Positions 52,091 to 60,325 of a DNA stretch of 64,000 nt are shown here, piece after piece; the first letter of the stretch is position 1; each line of letters begins with the position of its first letter. Made by a program: the position numbers and the translations under genes. The DNA is from Alkalihalobacterium elongatum (GTDB taxonomy: Bacteria; Bacillota; Bacilli; Bacillales; Bacillaceae_F). The stretch spans positions 248,001 through 312,000 of the forward strand of contig NZ_WMKZ01000002.1 of the NCBI RefSeq assembly GCF_019024285.1. Reading direction: 5' to 3'. The notes below the pieces were generated by a model, which searched no databases, was not told the origin of the DNA, and saw nothing but the letters and a program-made list of their open reading frames with translations.

Positions 52091-52208
52091 AAGGCGCAAG
52101 GTGCTTGCTTATCGGCGACAAGCGCTGGAGGGCCAGCAATAAGCTTGCTTTTTAGACACTTTTGATGGACCGAAGCGACCTAGAGCCCATGGCACCTGAA
52201 GCTAGACA
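52091..52208 (+). repeat. GC-rich structured intergenic element, probable interspersed repeat
   Basis: This stretch is clearly more GC-rich than its surroundings and has no open frame. AGGTGC near its left end (52099-52104) pairs with GCACCT (52192-52197), closing a domain that contains further short inverted repeats (GCTT ... AAGC at 52107-52123 and around 52141). Its composition and closed-domain form suggest a dispersed bacterial repeat or a structured RNA. I see no second copy in this window. Confidence 0.5.
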
Positions 52209-52240
52209 TCTTCGAATTTTATACTTTCTTAATCTCTATA

Positions 52241-52268
52241 AAAGGGAGCTATTAGCTCCCTTTATCTA
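52241..52268 (+). terminator. Hairpin between fasciclin and sortase genes
   Basis: AAAGGGAGCT (52241-52250) and AGCTCCCTTT (52254-52263) form a 10-bp stem with a 3-base loop, followed only by ATCTAAGG. Partial termination between the two genes is likely. Confidence 0.65.
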
Positions 52269-52285
52269 AGGATAGGATGCTTGTT

Positions 52286-53035
52286 ATGAATGTTAGACGT
52301 ATGATCATCGGGATATGTGTTAGTATTTTTTTATTTTCAATGTTTCATATCGTAAATTACTTTTATGGTAGTTATAAAAATCAACGGATGTATGCAGCAG
52401 TCAAAGAAACGTTCACAGAATCCTTGCCGAATGCGGAAATAACTCATAAGAAAAACAAGGATCAAAAAGAACCTAAAATTATAGAAAGCTTTCAACCATT
52501 GCTAGAAATAAATAAAAATACGATTGGATGGATTACGGTTCCAAACACCTCTATTGATTATCCAGTTGTTCAAACGAATGATAATGATTACTACCTAGAC
52601 CATAATTTTCAACATTCGAAATCAGATGCAGGCGCGATCTTTATGGATTTTCGGAATACACCAGATCTTTCCGATCGACATTCAATTATTTATGGACATC
52701 ATATGAGAGACGGTTCAATGTTTAAAGGATTGCTAAATTATGAGAACGAGGATTTTTTTGTAAATAATCGAACGATTACTATTCAATCACTGGCTGAAGA
52801 GACCGAGTGGGAAGTTTTCTCGGCATATGTTACAGCTACCGATTTTTATTATATCGTTACGGATTTCTCCTCGGATAAAGAGTATCTTGATTTTCTTCAT
52901 TTAGTTCAGAAAAAGTCACAAATTCAACTAAATGATATTAACATAACACACGAGGATCAGTTACTTACCCTTTCTACATGTGCTTATGATTTTGATGATG
53001 CTAGATTTGTTGTACATGCACGTAGAATACAATAA
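52286..53035 (+). CDS. Class B sortase
   Basis: A membrane-anchored transpeptidase of 249 aa. The ATG at 52286 stands 9 bases after GGATAGG; the ATG at 52277 is directly abutting that site. One N-terminal membrane anchor (MIIGICVSIFLFSMFHIVNY) is followed by the extracellular catalytic domain. Class B traits: WITVPNTSIDYPVVQTNDND, YYLDHNFQHSKSDAGAIFMD, catalytic H138 in IIYGHHMRDGSMF, C232 in LSTCAYDF and R240 in DDARFVVHARR. Class B enzymes recognise NPQTN-like motifs; the IPQTS of the upstream fasciclin protein is a fitting substrate. No haem-uptake (isd) genes are near, so this is a single-substrate system, not the iron-related one. Confidence 0.92.
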   Translation: MNVRRMIIGICVSIFLFSMFHIVNYFYGSYKNQRMYAAVKETFTESLPNAEITHKKNKDQKEPKIIESFQPLLEINKNTIGWITVPNTSIDYPVVQTNDNDYYLDHNFQHSKSDAGAIFMDFRNTPDLSDRHSIIYGHHMRDGSMFKGLLNYENEDFFVNNRTITIQSLAEETEWEVFSAYVTATDFYYIVTDFSSDKEYLDFLHLVQKKSQIQLNDINITHEDQLLTLSTCAYDFDDARFVVHARRIQ

Positions 53036-53038
53036 TTT

Positions 53039-53797
53039 CTAACGATAAATTTTTTTTGTATTGGAGACAGTTTGCTGAACAATCTGACTGAATGGTCCTC
53101 CTTTGATTTCCTTTAGTTTATTAAGGATGTCGTTCAGTAATAAGGGTGTCGTTTCCGTTCCTTCAAAAGGACCATTGTATGACCAAGGTCCATCTGTTTC
53201 TATTAGTAATTGCGTAATAGGCACCATTTTAGCTAACTTTTGATCACGCTCACGGTAACAAATCTCTGGTGTGACGGAAATAAAGTGTCCTGCTGCGACA
53301 ATCCGTTTTACGACTTGTTCAGGAGCCTTTAACCAATGAAAGTGTGCCTGGACTTCTGGTAACTGTTTAAGTATTGTAAGAGCTTGTTCTGCTTGAGAAT
53401 GAACAGCATGGATCGCTAAAGGTAATTTTTCTTCCTTAGCTATGTCGACCCAGTAGCTAAATTGCTCGATATGTAGTCTTTGTTCATCATCTGTTAACTT
53501 ATCCAAATGATAATAAGGAAGCCCTACCTCACCAATAAAAGAGATTAATTTCCTCTCTGATTTAATTAGGTTTTTAAATTCTATTATTTCAGATGATTTG
53601 ATCGGTAACTGTTCGGGATGATAACCGACACCAGCGATTATAAAATCTGGATATTGTTGTTTTAATTTTAAAGTTTCATACGAGGACTTTAGATCATTTG
53701 ATACCGCTACAACCTTTTCAATACCTTCTTTTTTCCATCGATCAATCCTTTTCTCAATATTATCATATTGATAGAGGTGGATATGTGAGTCTATCAT
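53039..53797 (-). CDS. TatD-family metal-dependent hydrolase
   Basis: A 252-aa TIM-barrel hydrolase. Metal ligands: H-x-H in MIDSHIHLYQ, E in IGEVGLPYYHLD, H in LAIHAVHSQAE, H in QAHFHWL and D in IETDGPWSYNGPFEGTET. The ATG has GGAGGAG at 4 bases. TatD proteins are DNases/exonucleases or related hydrolases; this one is a divergent member (ETDGPW replaces the usual ETDSPF/Y) of the QueE-neighbour/YjjV type. It converges with the sortase gene, with only 3 bases between. Confidence 0.87.
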   Translation of the reverse strand: MIDSHIHLYQYDNIEKRIDRWKKEGIEKVVAVSNDLKSSYETLKLKQQYPDFIIAGVGYHPEQLPIKSSEIIEFKNLIKSERKLISFIGEVGLPYYHLDKLTDDEQRLHIEQFSYWVDIAKEEKLPLAIHAVHSQAEQALTILKQLPEVQAHFHWLKAPEQVVKRIVAAGHFISVTPEICYRERDQKLAKMVPITQLLIETDGPWSYNGPFEGTETTPLLLNDILNKLKEIKGGPFSQIVQQTVSNTKKIYR

Positions 53798-53913
53798 TTA
53801 GCTCCTCCATATTTAAACACTATTCTTTAAACTATACGATTAGATCCTAACATCTATCATTAAGATAGCAGGATTACTCAAACAAAAAGCTTAAATAGTG
53901 AGCCTACTCTTTA

Positions 53914-53944
53914 CATTCGAGGCTGTTCACAACAGCCTCGAATG
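53914..53944. terminator. Perfect hairpin downstream of the acyl-CoA synthetase gene
   Basis: CATTCGAGGCTGTT and its complement (53914-53927 with 53931-53944) form a 14-bp stem with a 3-base loop. Neither side has a real T run. Confidence 0.6.
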
Positions 53945-53966
53945 AGTAGCAACACTATGTCAGCTT

Positions 53967-55451
53967 TTAACAACTTGATTTAATTATTTCTTTTTTATCA
54001 ATTTTACCTACGGGAGTCTTCGGAAGTTCTGGTACAAGATGAATTCTTCTTGGGATTTTATATCCCCCTAAATATCTTCGACAGTGTTTTTCTATTTCAT
54101 TAACTAGAAGAGTGTGTCCTTTTTTAGGCACAATAAATGCTGCAACGACCTCTCCCCATTTTTCATCAGAAACACCCACTACTGCTACTTCCGCGACATG
54201 TTCATGTTCTGCTATTATATGTTCTATTTCAAGCGGGTACACATTTTCACCGCCAGTAATTATCATATCCTTTTTTCTACCCACGATATAATGATACCCA
54301 TCTTCATCTCGTTTACCTAAATCTCCAGTATAAAGCCAGCCGTCTCTGATCGCTTCTGCTGTCGCATCAGGACGATTCCAATAATGATCAAATACATGAT
54401 GTCCACTAAGAATTATTTCGCCCACTTCTCCTGGTGCTACATCCTTTCCTACCTCATTAATAATCCGAACCTTATTATATAGCATTGGTTTACCTACTGA
54501 TCCTTGTTTATCTTTCACTTTATCTGGGTCAATATAAAAATTGTTTGGACCAGCTTCGGTTAACCCATACCCCTCCTTAAATTGCAGCCTCTTACTAGCG
54601 AACGCTTCATATATTTTATATGAGCACGGAGCACCTCCAGAAAGAAACGTATGCATTGTCGGGAATAAGCTAAATTGAAAACCTTCTGTCTCAATAAGCA
54701 TATGATACATTGTTGGTACAAACAGTACGATACTACACTGATGATCATTTAACATTCTAATAGCTTCCTCTGGGTCAAATTGATCAGCAATTACTACTTT
54801 CCCTCCCATGTGAAGCAATGGTAGAGAAAGAGCATTTAACCCTCCTGTGTGAAACATCGGTAAATACGTTAAGGTCGTGTCTTCAGCCTTTAAATTCCAA
54901 CTTGTAATTGTATTTATTATATTAGAAAAAATCGCTCGATGCGTCAGGACTGCGCCTTTAGGCTTGCCTGTTGTTCCTCCTGTATAAATTATTGCAAGTG
55001 GTTCGTAACTCTCAACGTTTGCTGGTTGGTTAACTCCTTTTTCTAATAACCATTTACTATACTCACTTCCATTAAGCTTGATAGCAACCCTTTGAAAAGG
55101 GGGTGTAATCAATTCTTCTAACTTTTCGTCAAAAATGAGTAGTTTTGGTTGACAATCCTCTAAAATAAAAGCTAATTCATGACTAGCTAATCTCCAATTT
55201 AATGGAACAAAAATAGCCCCAAGCTTTGCACAAGCAAATAGTAGATCAAAATAGCAAACGTGATTAGGTGATAGTAGTGCTACTCTGTCTCTTTTATTAA
55301 TTCCTCGTTCTTTTAGTGCACTTGCTAAGTTTTCTGCACGTGTGTTTAATTGTTCATACGTCCAATTTTCGTTCGTTTCCCCATTGACTACCGCTACTCT
55401 GTCTGGGGTAATACGAGCCCGATTTGCAAACCAATCTGTATCCCAGCTCAT
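53967..55451 (-). CDS. Acyl-CoA synthetase (AMP-forming)
   Basis: An adenylate-forming enzyme of 494 aa that activates a carboxylic acid to its CoA thioester. The P-loop is IIYTGGTTGKPKGAVLTH (about residues 150-170); ATP-binding FKEGYGLTEAGPN; the hinge region GWLYTGDLGKRDEDGYHYIV and GRKKDMIITGGENVYPLEIE; and the catalytic lysine in PKTPVGKIDKKEI near the end. Length and motifs fit a medium/long-chain or aromatic-acid CoA ligase of the caiC/menE group. GGAGGGG lies 7-8 bases before the ATG. It is a single-gene unit but lies near the polyester/hydroxyacid genes to the right. Confidence 0.9.
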   Translation of the reverse strand: MSWDTDWFANRARITPDRVAVVNGETNENWTYEQLNTRAENLASALKERGINKRDRVALLSPNHVCYFDLLFACAKLGAIFVPLNWRLASHELAFILEDCQPKLLIFDEKLEELITPPFQRVAIKLNGSEYSKWLLEKGVNQPANVESYEPLAIIYTGGTTGKPKGAVLTHRAIFSNIINTITSWNLKAEDTTLTYLPMFHTGGLNALSLPLLHMGGKVVIADQFDPEEAIRMLNDHQCSIVLFVPTMYHMLIETEGFQFSLFPTMHTFLSGGAPCSYKIYEAFASKRLQFKEGYGLTEAGPNNFYIDPDKVKDKQGSVGKPMLYNKVRIINEVGKDVAPGEVGEIILSGHHVFDHYWNRPDATAEAIRDGWLYTGDLGKRDEDGYHYIVGRKKDMIITGGENVYPLEIEHIIAEHEHVAEVAVVGVSDEKWGEVVAAFIVPKKGHTLLVNEIEKHCRRYLGGYKIPRRIHLVPELPKTPVGKIDKKEIIKSSC

Positions 55452-55662
55452 CTTACCGCCCCTCCTTCACTATGAACATTTACACGTTTATCTTATTAGA
55501 AAGAGGTTGCAAGTGAGTTACAAGTAGAAAAGGATGATTTCTTTCTTAAAAATTGGCTGTTCTTGTTTTCCCAAACTGAATTCGAGGGCGACAATTTTTT
55601 GACAGTTTTACAGATTTAGTTACAATGAAACTATTATTATTTTAAACTAGGAAGGTATTATG

Positions 55663-56601
55663 ATGGATATTTATGTTGTCGCCACTTCTATTATGGTAAT
55701 GGGAATTATTATTGCATTAGGGGCAACCTTAGCATTTAAAGTTACAATAACGAATGAAATTAAGCATGTCCTCATACTAATTATTTTAAATATTGCTGTT
55801 CCATCCATTATTTTAAATGGTGTATTTAATACAGAGGTAACAACCAATTTACTACATCAAGTTCTTATCATTTTTATATTATCGATTTTCTTCCATTTAG
55901 CAGCATTATTATTCGCATGGGTTTTATCAAAAATATTACGTTTCGAAAGTACTTTTGCTAAAAAAATGACGATACTAGCTGCTTTAGGCAATACAGGTTT
56001 TATAGGTATTCCGCTTTGTGCAACTATCTTCGGTCCAATAGGTGGACTATTAGCTGCTATTTTTGATGCTGGTTTGGATATTGTTTTATTTTCAGTTGTC
56101 ATTTACATGTTACAATCAGAAAAACATTTTCAATTTAGACAATTAAAAGCATTAATTAATTTACCATTATTAGCGATTATTATAGGACTGACATCTGTTA
56201 TAACGGGTTTAGAGCCACCTCAATTTATTAGGCAATTAACAAGTATGCTCTCTGCACTTGCAGCACCACTTGCGATGCTATATATAGGGATGTTATTACC
56301 TCCACTTTTTCAAAAGAAAGGCTTTATTATTTATCGACAAATTTGGTTTCCGCTAGGTGTACGTTTGTTGATCATTCCAACCGTTACAATTTTTATCATG
56401 TCTGTACTTCCACTCGATACTTTAATAAAAAATATTGTCGTTATTCTATCTGCTATGCCAACAATTATGCTAGCAACCGTTCTATTTGCGAAGTATTCAA
56501 ATGATGAAGAACTTGCTGTGATTACAACTGTATATTCTACATTACTATCTTTATTAACGATTCCAATTATTGCTTTTATCGTTTCGATGTTGGGTACTTA
56601 A
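55663..56601 (+). CDS. AEC-family (auxin efflux carrier-like) transporter
   Basis: A 312-aa membrane transporter with ten hydrophobic segments in two halves. The ATG at 55663 is 7 bases from GGAAGG; an ATG directly before it is only 4 bases away. Family motifs: LNIAVPSIILNGVF (proline in TM2), LAALGNTGFIGIPLCATIFG, and APLAMLYIGMLLPP in the second half. Bacterial members carry malate, malonate or other carboxylates. It sits between an acyl-CoA synthetase and an extracellular esterase, which fits a carboxylate substrate but does not prove it. Confidence 0.88.
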   Translation: MDIYVVATSIMVMGIIIALGATLAFKVTITNEIKHVLILIILNIAVPSIILNGVFNTEVTTNLLHQVLIIFILSIFFHLAALLFAWVLSKILRFESTFAKKMTILAALGNTGFIGIPLCATIFGPIGGLLAAIFDAGLDIVLFSVVIYMLQSEKHFQFRQLKALINLPLLAIIIGLTSVITGLEPPQFIRQLTSMLSALAAPLAMLYIGMLLPPLFQKKGFIIYRQIWFPLGVRLLIIPTVTIFIMSVLPLDTLIKNIVVILSAMPTIMLATVLFAKYSNDEELAVITTVYSTLLSLLTIPIIAFIVSMLGT

Positions 56602-56633
56602 GATAAACGAATGAGCTTATATTGATTGAATGG

Positions 56634-56672
56634 AAAAAGGTTTCCCTTAATTAACAAGGGAAACCTTTTTTA
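56634..56672. terminator. Bidirectional terminator
   Basis: A 15-bp perfect stem (56634-56648 with 56656-56670) with A and T runs on both sides, between convergent genes. Confidence 0.92.
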
Positions 56673-56673
56673 G

Positions 56674-58437
56674 TTATTCTAGAGATAGAATTAATTGGGG
56701 AGCAAGGTCTTGGTTACTGCTACCATATATCTCTAAAGTATTATTTGTAAAAGATGCGGTCGTACTAGCTTTTATTCGGATTTGAATTTTACCACTTTTA
56801 TTCAAATGAACAAGGTAGTTGCTAGGTATTTCTATATCTACGTACTGTTGATCGGTTGCTGGTACTTGAACAGTAGTGATACTATTAGCCGTTGCTTGTG
56901 CTGAATAGTCTGCTTGTTCTAATGTTGGTGATGAACCAAAGTAACCTGATTTTAGATCAATTTCTAAGCTACCTACATTTCCAGTTAGTGATTTTCGATA
57001 TATCCGCAGCACAGCTCCTGTTATTATGTCATTACTATCTAATGATGAGGTATTAAATGAAAGAATTGTTCGATAAGTATCCGTATTAAACATCCCTTTA
57101 TCTCCAACTTTTAAGATAGCTGTACTTAAACCATCTGCAGAAAATCGCCCTACAAAACCGTCCTCTTCATTAATTGAAGTCAAAATAGAAGTGTTTGTAG
57201 ACTCTCCATTGATATTATATGACTCTGTCTTGACATCCTCTATTTCACCTTCCGTATCGACTGAAAAGAACTTTAGAGTTGTAGATTCACTTATTACTAT
57301 TGGAATATAATAAATATCTGAATTTTCATTTGGTGGTGTTCCATCAAGTGTATAATAAGTTGTCGCCTCTCTATTCGTGTGAAGATTTATAGAAACGGGT
57401 TCAGAATACGTTCCTCCTACTGGATCGGCGGTTGTTACTAATGGAATATCATCTTCTCCTGGTTCCTCTTCATGAGAATTACTATTGAAAAATTCCCATA
57501 TTAATTCACTCGCTCTTGGTCCATTAGGATCTGTATAACTCCCCATGGAACTACCTCCTGACCAAGCATGCCCCATCCCATCTACAATATACTTTTCCAT
57601 TAATCTATTACCTAAATGGTCACGATATATAGACCTTGTATAACTTCTTCCTCCTGGTACTTGACCTTGTATTTCTTCTGTTGCTTGGTTATAAAAATAA
57701 GTATTTTCCTGTCCATCATAAGCTAGGTCATTTGTTTTCGCCCATTGAGTAATTACTTGATAACTATTAATGGACTGTACTGTGAAGTCACTATTTCCAT
57801 GGAAAACAATCGTTGGTAATACCTTAGCTTGCTGTCCCATTGCTTGGTACGCTAACCTGCCTTGTTGAATGGGATCAGGTCCACCACTGCTCATCGCTGT
57901 CCACGCTTGTAAAGAGTTCGTTGCAGCTTTGTACTCTAGTCCTGCTCCAACCCCAATTCCTGAAAAAATATCAGGATAAGTAGCACCCATAATAACACTC
58001 ATTGCTCCACCTGCGGATAGCCCAGCAACATATACTTTACTTAGATCAATGGAATAACTATTTATTATTTGCTCGACCATTCCAGCAATTACAGCAGGTT
58101 CTCCACTTCCTCTTGATTGATGCGCCGTCTCAAACCAATTCCAGCATTTACTTGAATTCGCGCTAGATGTTTGTTCAGGATATAGAACAATAAAACCTTG
58201 TTCTTCTGCTAAAACGTTCATTTCTGTCCCAGCTGCGAATTGGTTTGCATCCTGAGTACAACCATGTAACATAACCATTAATGAAGTAGGTGTCGAGGAG
58301 TTATAAGCACTTGGAACATATAGCTTGTAAGTCTTCCCTCCAAATGAATGACTTGTAAATGATCCAGATGCAAATACATTACTTGAAAACATTAGCAGTA
58401 GACACAGTGAAACCAGTAGGGTACTAGTAATTCTCAT
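56674..58437 (-). CDS. Secreted PHB-depolymerase-family esterase with two C-terminal accessory domains
   Basis: A 587-aa exported esterase. Signal peptide residues 1-23 (cleavage after VFA). The esterase domain (about 28-318, PHB depolymerase/LpqC type) has the oxyanion region LMVMLHGCTQDA, the nucleophile S141 in VAGLSAGGAM, D217 in FHGNSDFTV and H290 in GMGHAWSG; C60 and C98 probably form a disulfide. An acidic linker leads to a chitobiase-type C-terminal domain (about 333-408, VGGTYSEPVSINLHT...YYTLDGTPP). The last 170 residues form a beta-sandwich like the DNRLRE/CBM96 type (FVGRFSADG, YRTILSFNTSSL), probably for substrate adhesion. AAAGGGGAG lies 8 bases before the ATG. Substrate could be PHB or another ester polymer, including acetylated polysaccharide. 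Confidence 0.9.
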   Translation of the reverse strand: MRITSTLLVSLCLLLMFSSNVFASGSFTSHSFGGKTYKLYVPSAYNSSTPTSLMVMLHGCTQDANQFAAGTEMNVLAEEQGFIVLYPEQTSSANSSKCWNWFETAHQSRGSGEPAVIAGMVEQIINSYSIDLSKVYVAGLSAGGAMSVIMGATYPDIFSGIGVGAGLEYKAATNSLQAWTAMSSGGPDPIQQGRLAYQAMGQQAKVLPTIVFHGNSDFTVQSINSYQVITQWAKTNDLAYDGQENTYFYNQATEEIQGQVPGGRSYTRSIYRDHLGNRLMEKYIVDGMGHAWSGGSSMGSYTDPNGPRASELIWEFFNSNSHEEEPGEDDIPLVTTADPVGGTYSEPVSINLHTNREATTYYTLDGTPPNENSDIYYIPIVISESTTLKFFSVDTEGEIEDVKTESYNINGESTNTSILTSINEEDGFVGRFSADGLSTAILKVGDKGMFNTDTYRTILSFNTSSLDSNDIITGAVLRIYRKSLTGNVGSLEIDLKSGYFGSSPTLEQADYSAQATANSITTVQVPATDQQYVDIEIPSNYLVHLNKSGKIQIRIKASTTASFTNNTLEIYGSSNQDLAPQLILSLE

Positions 58438-58633
58438 CTAAAAAACTCCCCTTTCAAATCGTTTTGAAAACAGTTATGCTTCTTCCTCCTCCCAAATTTA
58501 ATGTGAGAAAAGTGAAACGCTATTTTCAATTACTAAAGCAAATAAAAAATGGAGTTTTTGTAATGTTATCTACTCTAACTATCTCAAAAGCTAGATTACC
58601 ATTCATTAGTTTCATAGAAGTTACATTTTCCTC

Positions 58634-58670
58634 AAAAAAAGATCGTTAACATATTGATATGTTAACGATC
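58634..58670 (-). terminator. Terminator of the liv-KAS-hydrolase-FabG operon
   Basis: A 14-bp perfect stem (58641-58654 with 58657-58670) and a 2-base centre, followed on the minus strand by seven Ts. It lies 12 bases after the stop of the last gene. Confidence 0.9.
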
Positions 58671-58681
58671 TCATTCTCTTG

Positions 58682-59422
58682 TTACATCATAATTCCACCA
58701 TCTACATGAAGGACAGCTCCATTGACATAATCAGACTCATCTGATGCTAAAAATAAATAGGCATTAGCAATATCAGCAGGCTTACCAAGTCGGTTAACAG
58801 GGATTGTGGTCTTTAATTTCTCAATCACTTTTTCAGGTACTTTAGCAACCATCCCTGTTTCAACAAACCCTGGTGCAACAGCATTAACATTAATTCCTTG
58901 ACCACCGAGTTCCTTAGCCCATGATTTCGTCATTCCAACAACCCCTGCTTTTGATGCCGAATAATTCGTTTGACCAACATTCCCGTAAATACCAGAAACA
59001 CTAGAAGTCATAATGATTTTCCCTTTTCCTTGTTCAACCATTTTCGGTATTACTGCCTGTGTACAGTAGAATACCCCTGTTAAATTTACATCAATTACTT
59101 TTTGCCATTCTTGCGGAGAAAGCTTGTGTAGCATTGCATCGGCTGTAACTCCAGCATTATTTATTAGAATATCAACTGTTCCAAATGCACTTACAGCTTC
59201 TGCTACCATGTTGTTAACGCTTTCTTGATCAGCAACATTAACTTTTACGGCAATCGCGTTGCCACCTTTTTCTTTTAGTTCAGCTACAACTGCACCTGCA
59301 GCAGCCTCGTCAAAGTCAGCAACAACGACATTGGCTCCTTCTCTACTAAATGTAAGTGCTGCTTCTTTCCCAATTCCGTTTCCAGCTCCAGTAATAATAG
59401 CGGTCTTCTCTTTTAATCTCAT
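58682..59422 (-). CDS. FabG/PhaB-like 3-ketoacyl reductase (SDR)
   Basis: A short-chain dehydrogenase of 246 aa. TGAGNGIGKE is the cofactor loop, NNAG at 88-91, and the catalytic set S141, Y154 and K158 lies in TSSVSGIYGNVGQTNYSASK. Asp at the end of the second strand (VVVADFDEA) favours NAD(H) over NADP(H), which would suit a 3-hydroxyacyl dehydrogenase more than a biosynthetic FabG. The C-terminus VLHVDGGIMM is typical of FabG/PhaB. AGGAGG stands 8 bases before the ATG. It is the last gene of the operon, 15 bases after the hydrolase. Confidence 0.9.
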   Translation of the reverse strand: MRLKEKTAIITGAGNGIGKEAALTFSREGANVVVADFDEAAAGAVVAELKEKGGNAIAVKVNVADQESVNNMVAEAVSAFGTVDILINNAGVTADAMLHKLSPQEWQKVIDVNLTGVFYCTQAVIPKMVEQGKGKIIMTSSVSGIYGNVGQTNYSASKAGVVGMTKSWAKELGGQGINVNAVAPGFVETGMVAKVPEKVIEKLKTTIPVNRLGKPADIANAYLFLASDESDYVNGAVLHVDGGIMM

Positions 59423-59437
59423 TATTATATCCTCCTG

Positions 59438-60325
59438 TTATTTCTGTAAAAAATCCGTAATCGCTAAGGTTAATTGGTCCAAGTCATCGATAAGTGGTGA
59501 GTGGCCACAACCTTTTAAATAAGTGACCAACGCATGTTCATTTAAATCTTCTGTTATTTCTTCAGTCATTTGTTTAGTGATCACAAGATCGTTTTCTCCT
59601 GCTAAAATGAGGATAGGGTGAGTAATATTTTTCGCTTCTCCTGTTCCTTCTACGATCCCATTATGAACATTACTAATATTGAAAATATTTAGCGCATGAT
59701 AGACTTCCGTTAAATTTCGTTGTGTTAGCATATCTTCCAGATACTCGTCATACTTCTGATCATTAGGCTGATTAGTTGTATAGATAAGTGAATTCCAAAC
59801 AGCTTTGAGAAAATCTTTATTTCGTTGTTCATATGCTTGCGACACTGGTATCGCCTTCGTTGCATCCTTTTTGATTTCTTCCAATGTCGTTAAGCGAATG
59901 TATTCTCCTTTTTCATTCACACTCACAAATGGATAGCCTCTAGTCGATCCCGAACATAATAAAATAATTTTATTAATATCACTAAAGTAATCAATAGCAT
60001 AACGCATTGCTACGGTTCCACCTGTAGACCAGCCGATTACAGAAAACTTTTTTAAACCAATAGCATCTACAAAGCATTTGATGTCATCTGAAAAATCTTT
60101 AATCGACTCAATCGGCTTATAGTAGGAAGAACCACCAAAACCTCTCATGTCAACAGCATACAGTTTGTACTGTGAAGGTAAAACATCCATTAAAATATCC
60201 CAATGTTTTGATGAAGTCATATTGCCGTGAATGAGAAGTACGACTTCATTTCCCCCTTCTCTTTCACGATAAGTAATCGTCTCACCATTTGGCAAGATTA
60301 CCGAATTCAACGTTGTATGTGACAC
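59438..60325 (-). CDS. Alpha/beta-hydrolase (MhpC-type)
   Basis: A cytoplasmic serine hydrolase of 295 aa. The GTG at 60325 overlaps the TAG of the upstream gene by one base and has AGGAGG at 9 bases; the longer open frame lacks a site. Oxyanion motif LLIHGNMTSSKHWD, nucleophile in VIGWSTGGTVAMRY, acid in LAGENDLVITK, histidine in KGCGHSPLID: a complete triad. Candidate roles in this operon are hydrolysis of hydroxyacid oligomers, lactones or a CoA thioester. No signal peptide, so it acts after uptake. Confidence 0.88.
   Translation of the reverse strand: MSHTTLNSVILPNGETITYREREGGNEVVLLIHGNMTSSKHWDILMDVLPSQYKLYAVDMRGFGGSSYYKPIESIKDFSDDIKCFVDAIGLKKFSVIGWSTGGTVAMRYAIDYFSDINKIILLCSGSTRGYPFVSVNEKGEYIRLTTLEEIKKDATKAIPVSQAYEQRNKDFLKAVWNSLIYTTNQPNDQKYDEYLEDMLTQRNLTEVYHALNIFNISNVHNGIVEGTGEAKNITHPILILAGENDLVITKQMTEEITEDLNEHALVTYLKGCGHSPLIDDLDQLTLAITDFLQK

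Noticed and set aside
58464-58649. 61-codon open frame between the esterase and the FabG terminator
   Set aside because: No convincing ribosome binding site, no family resemblance, overlaps the upstream region of the esterase gene; judged spurious.
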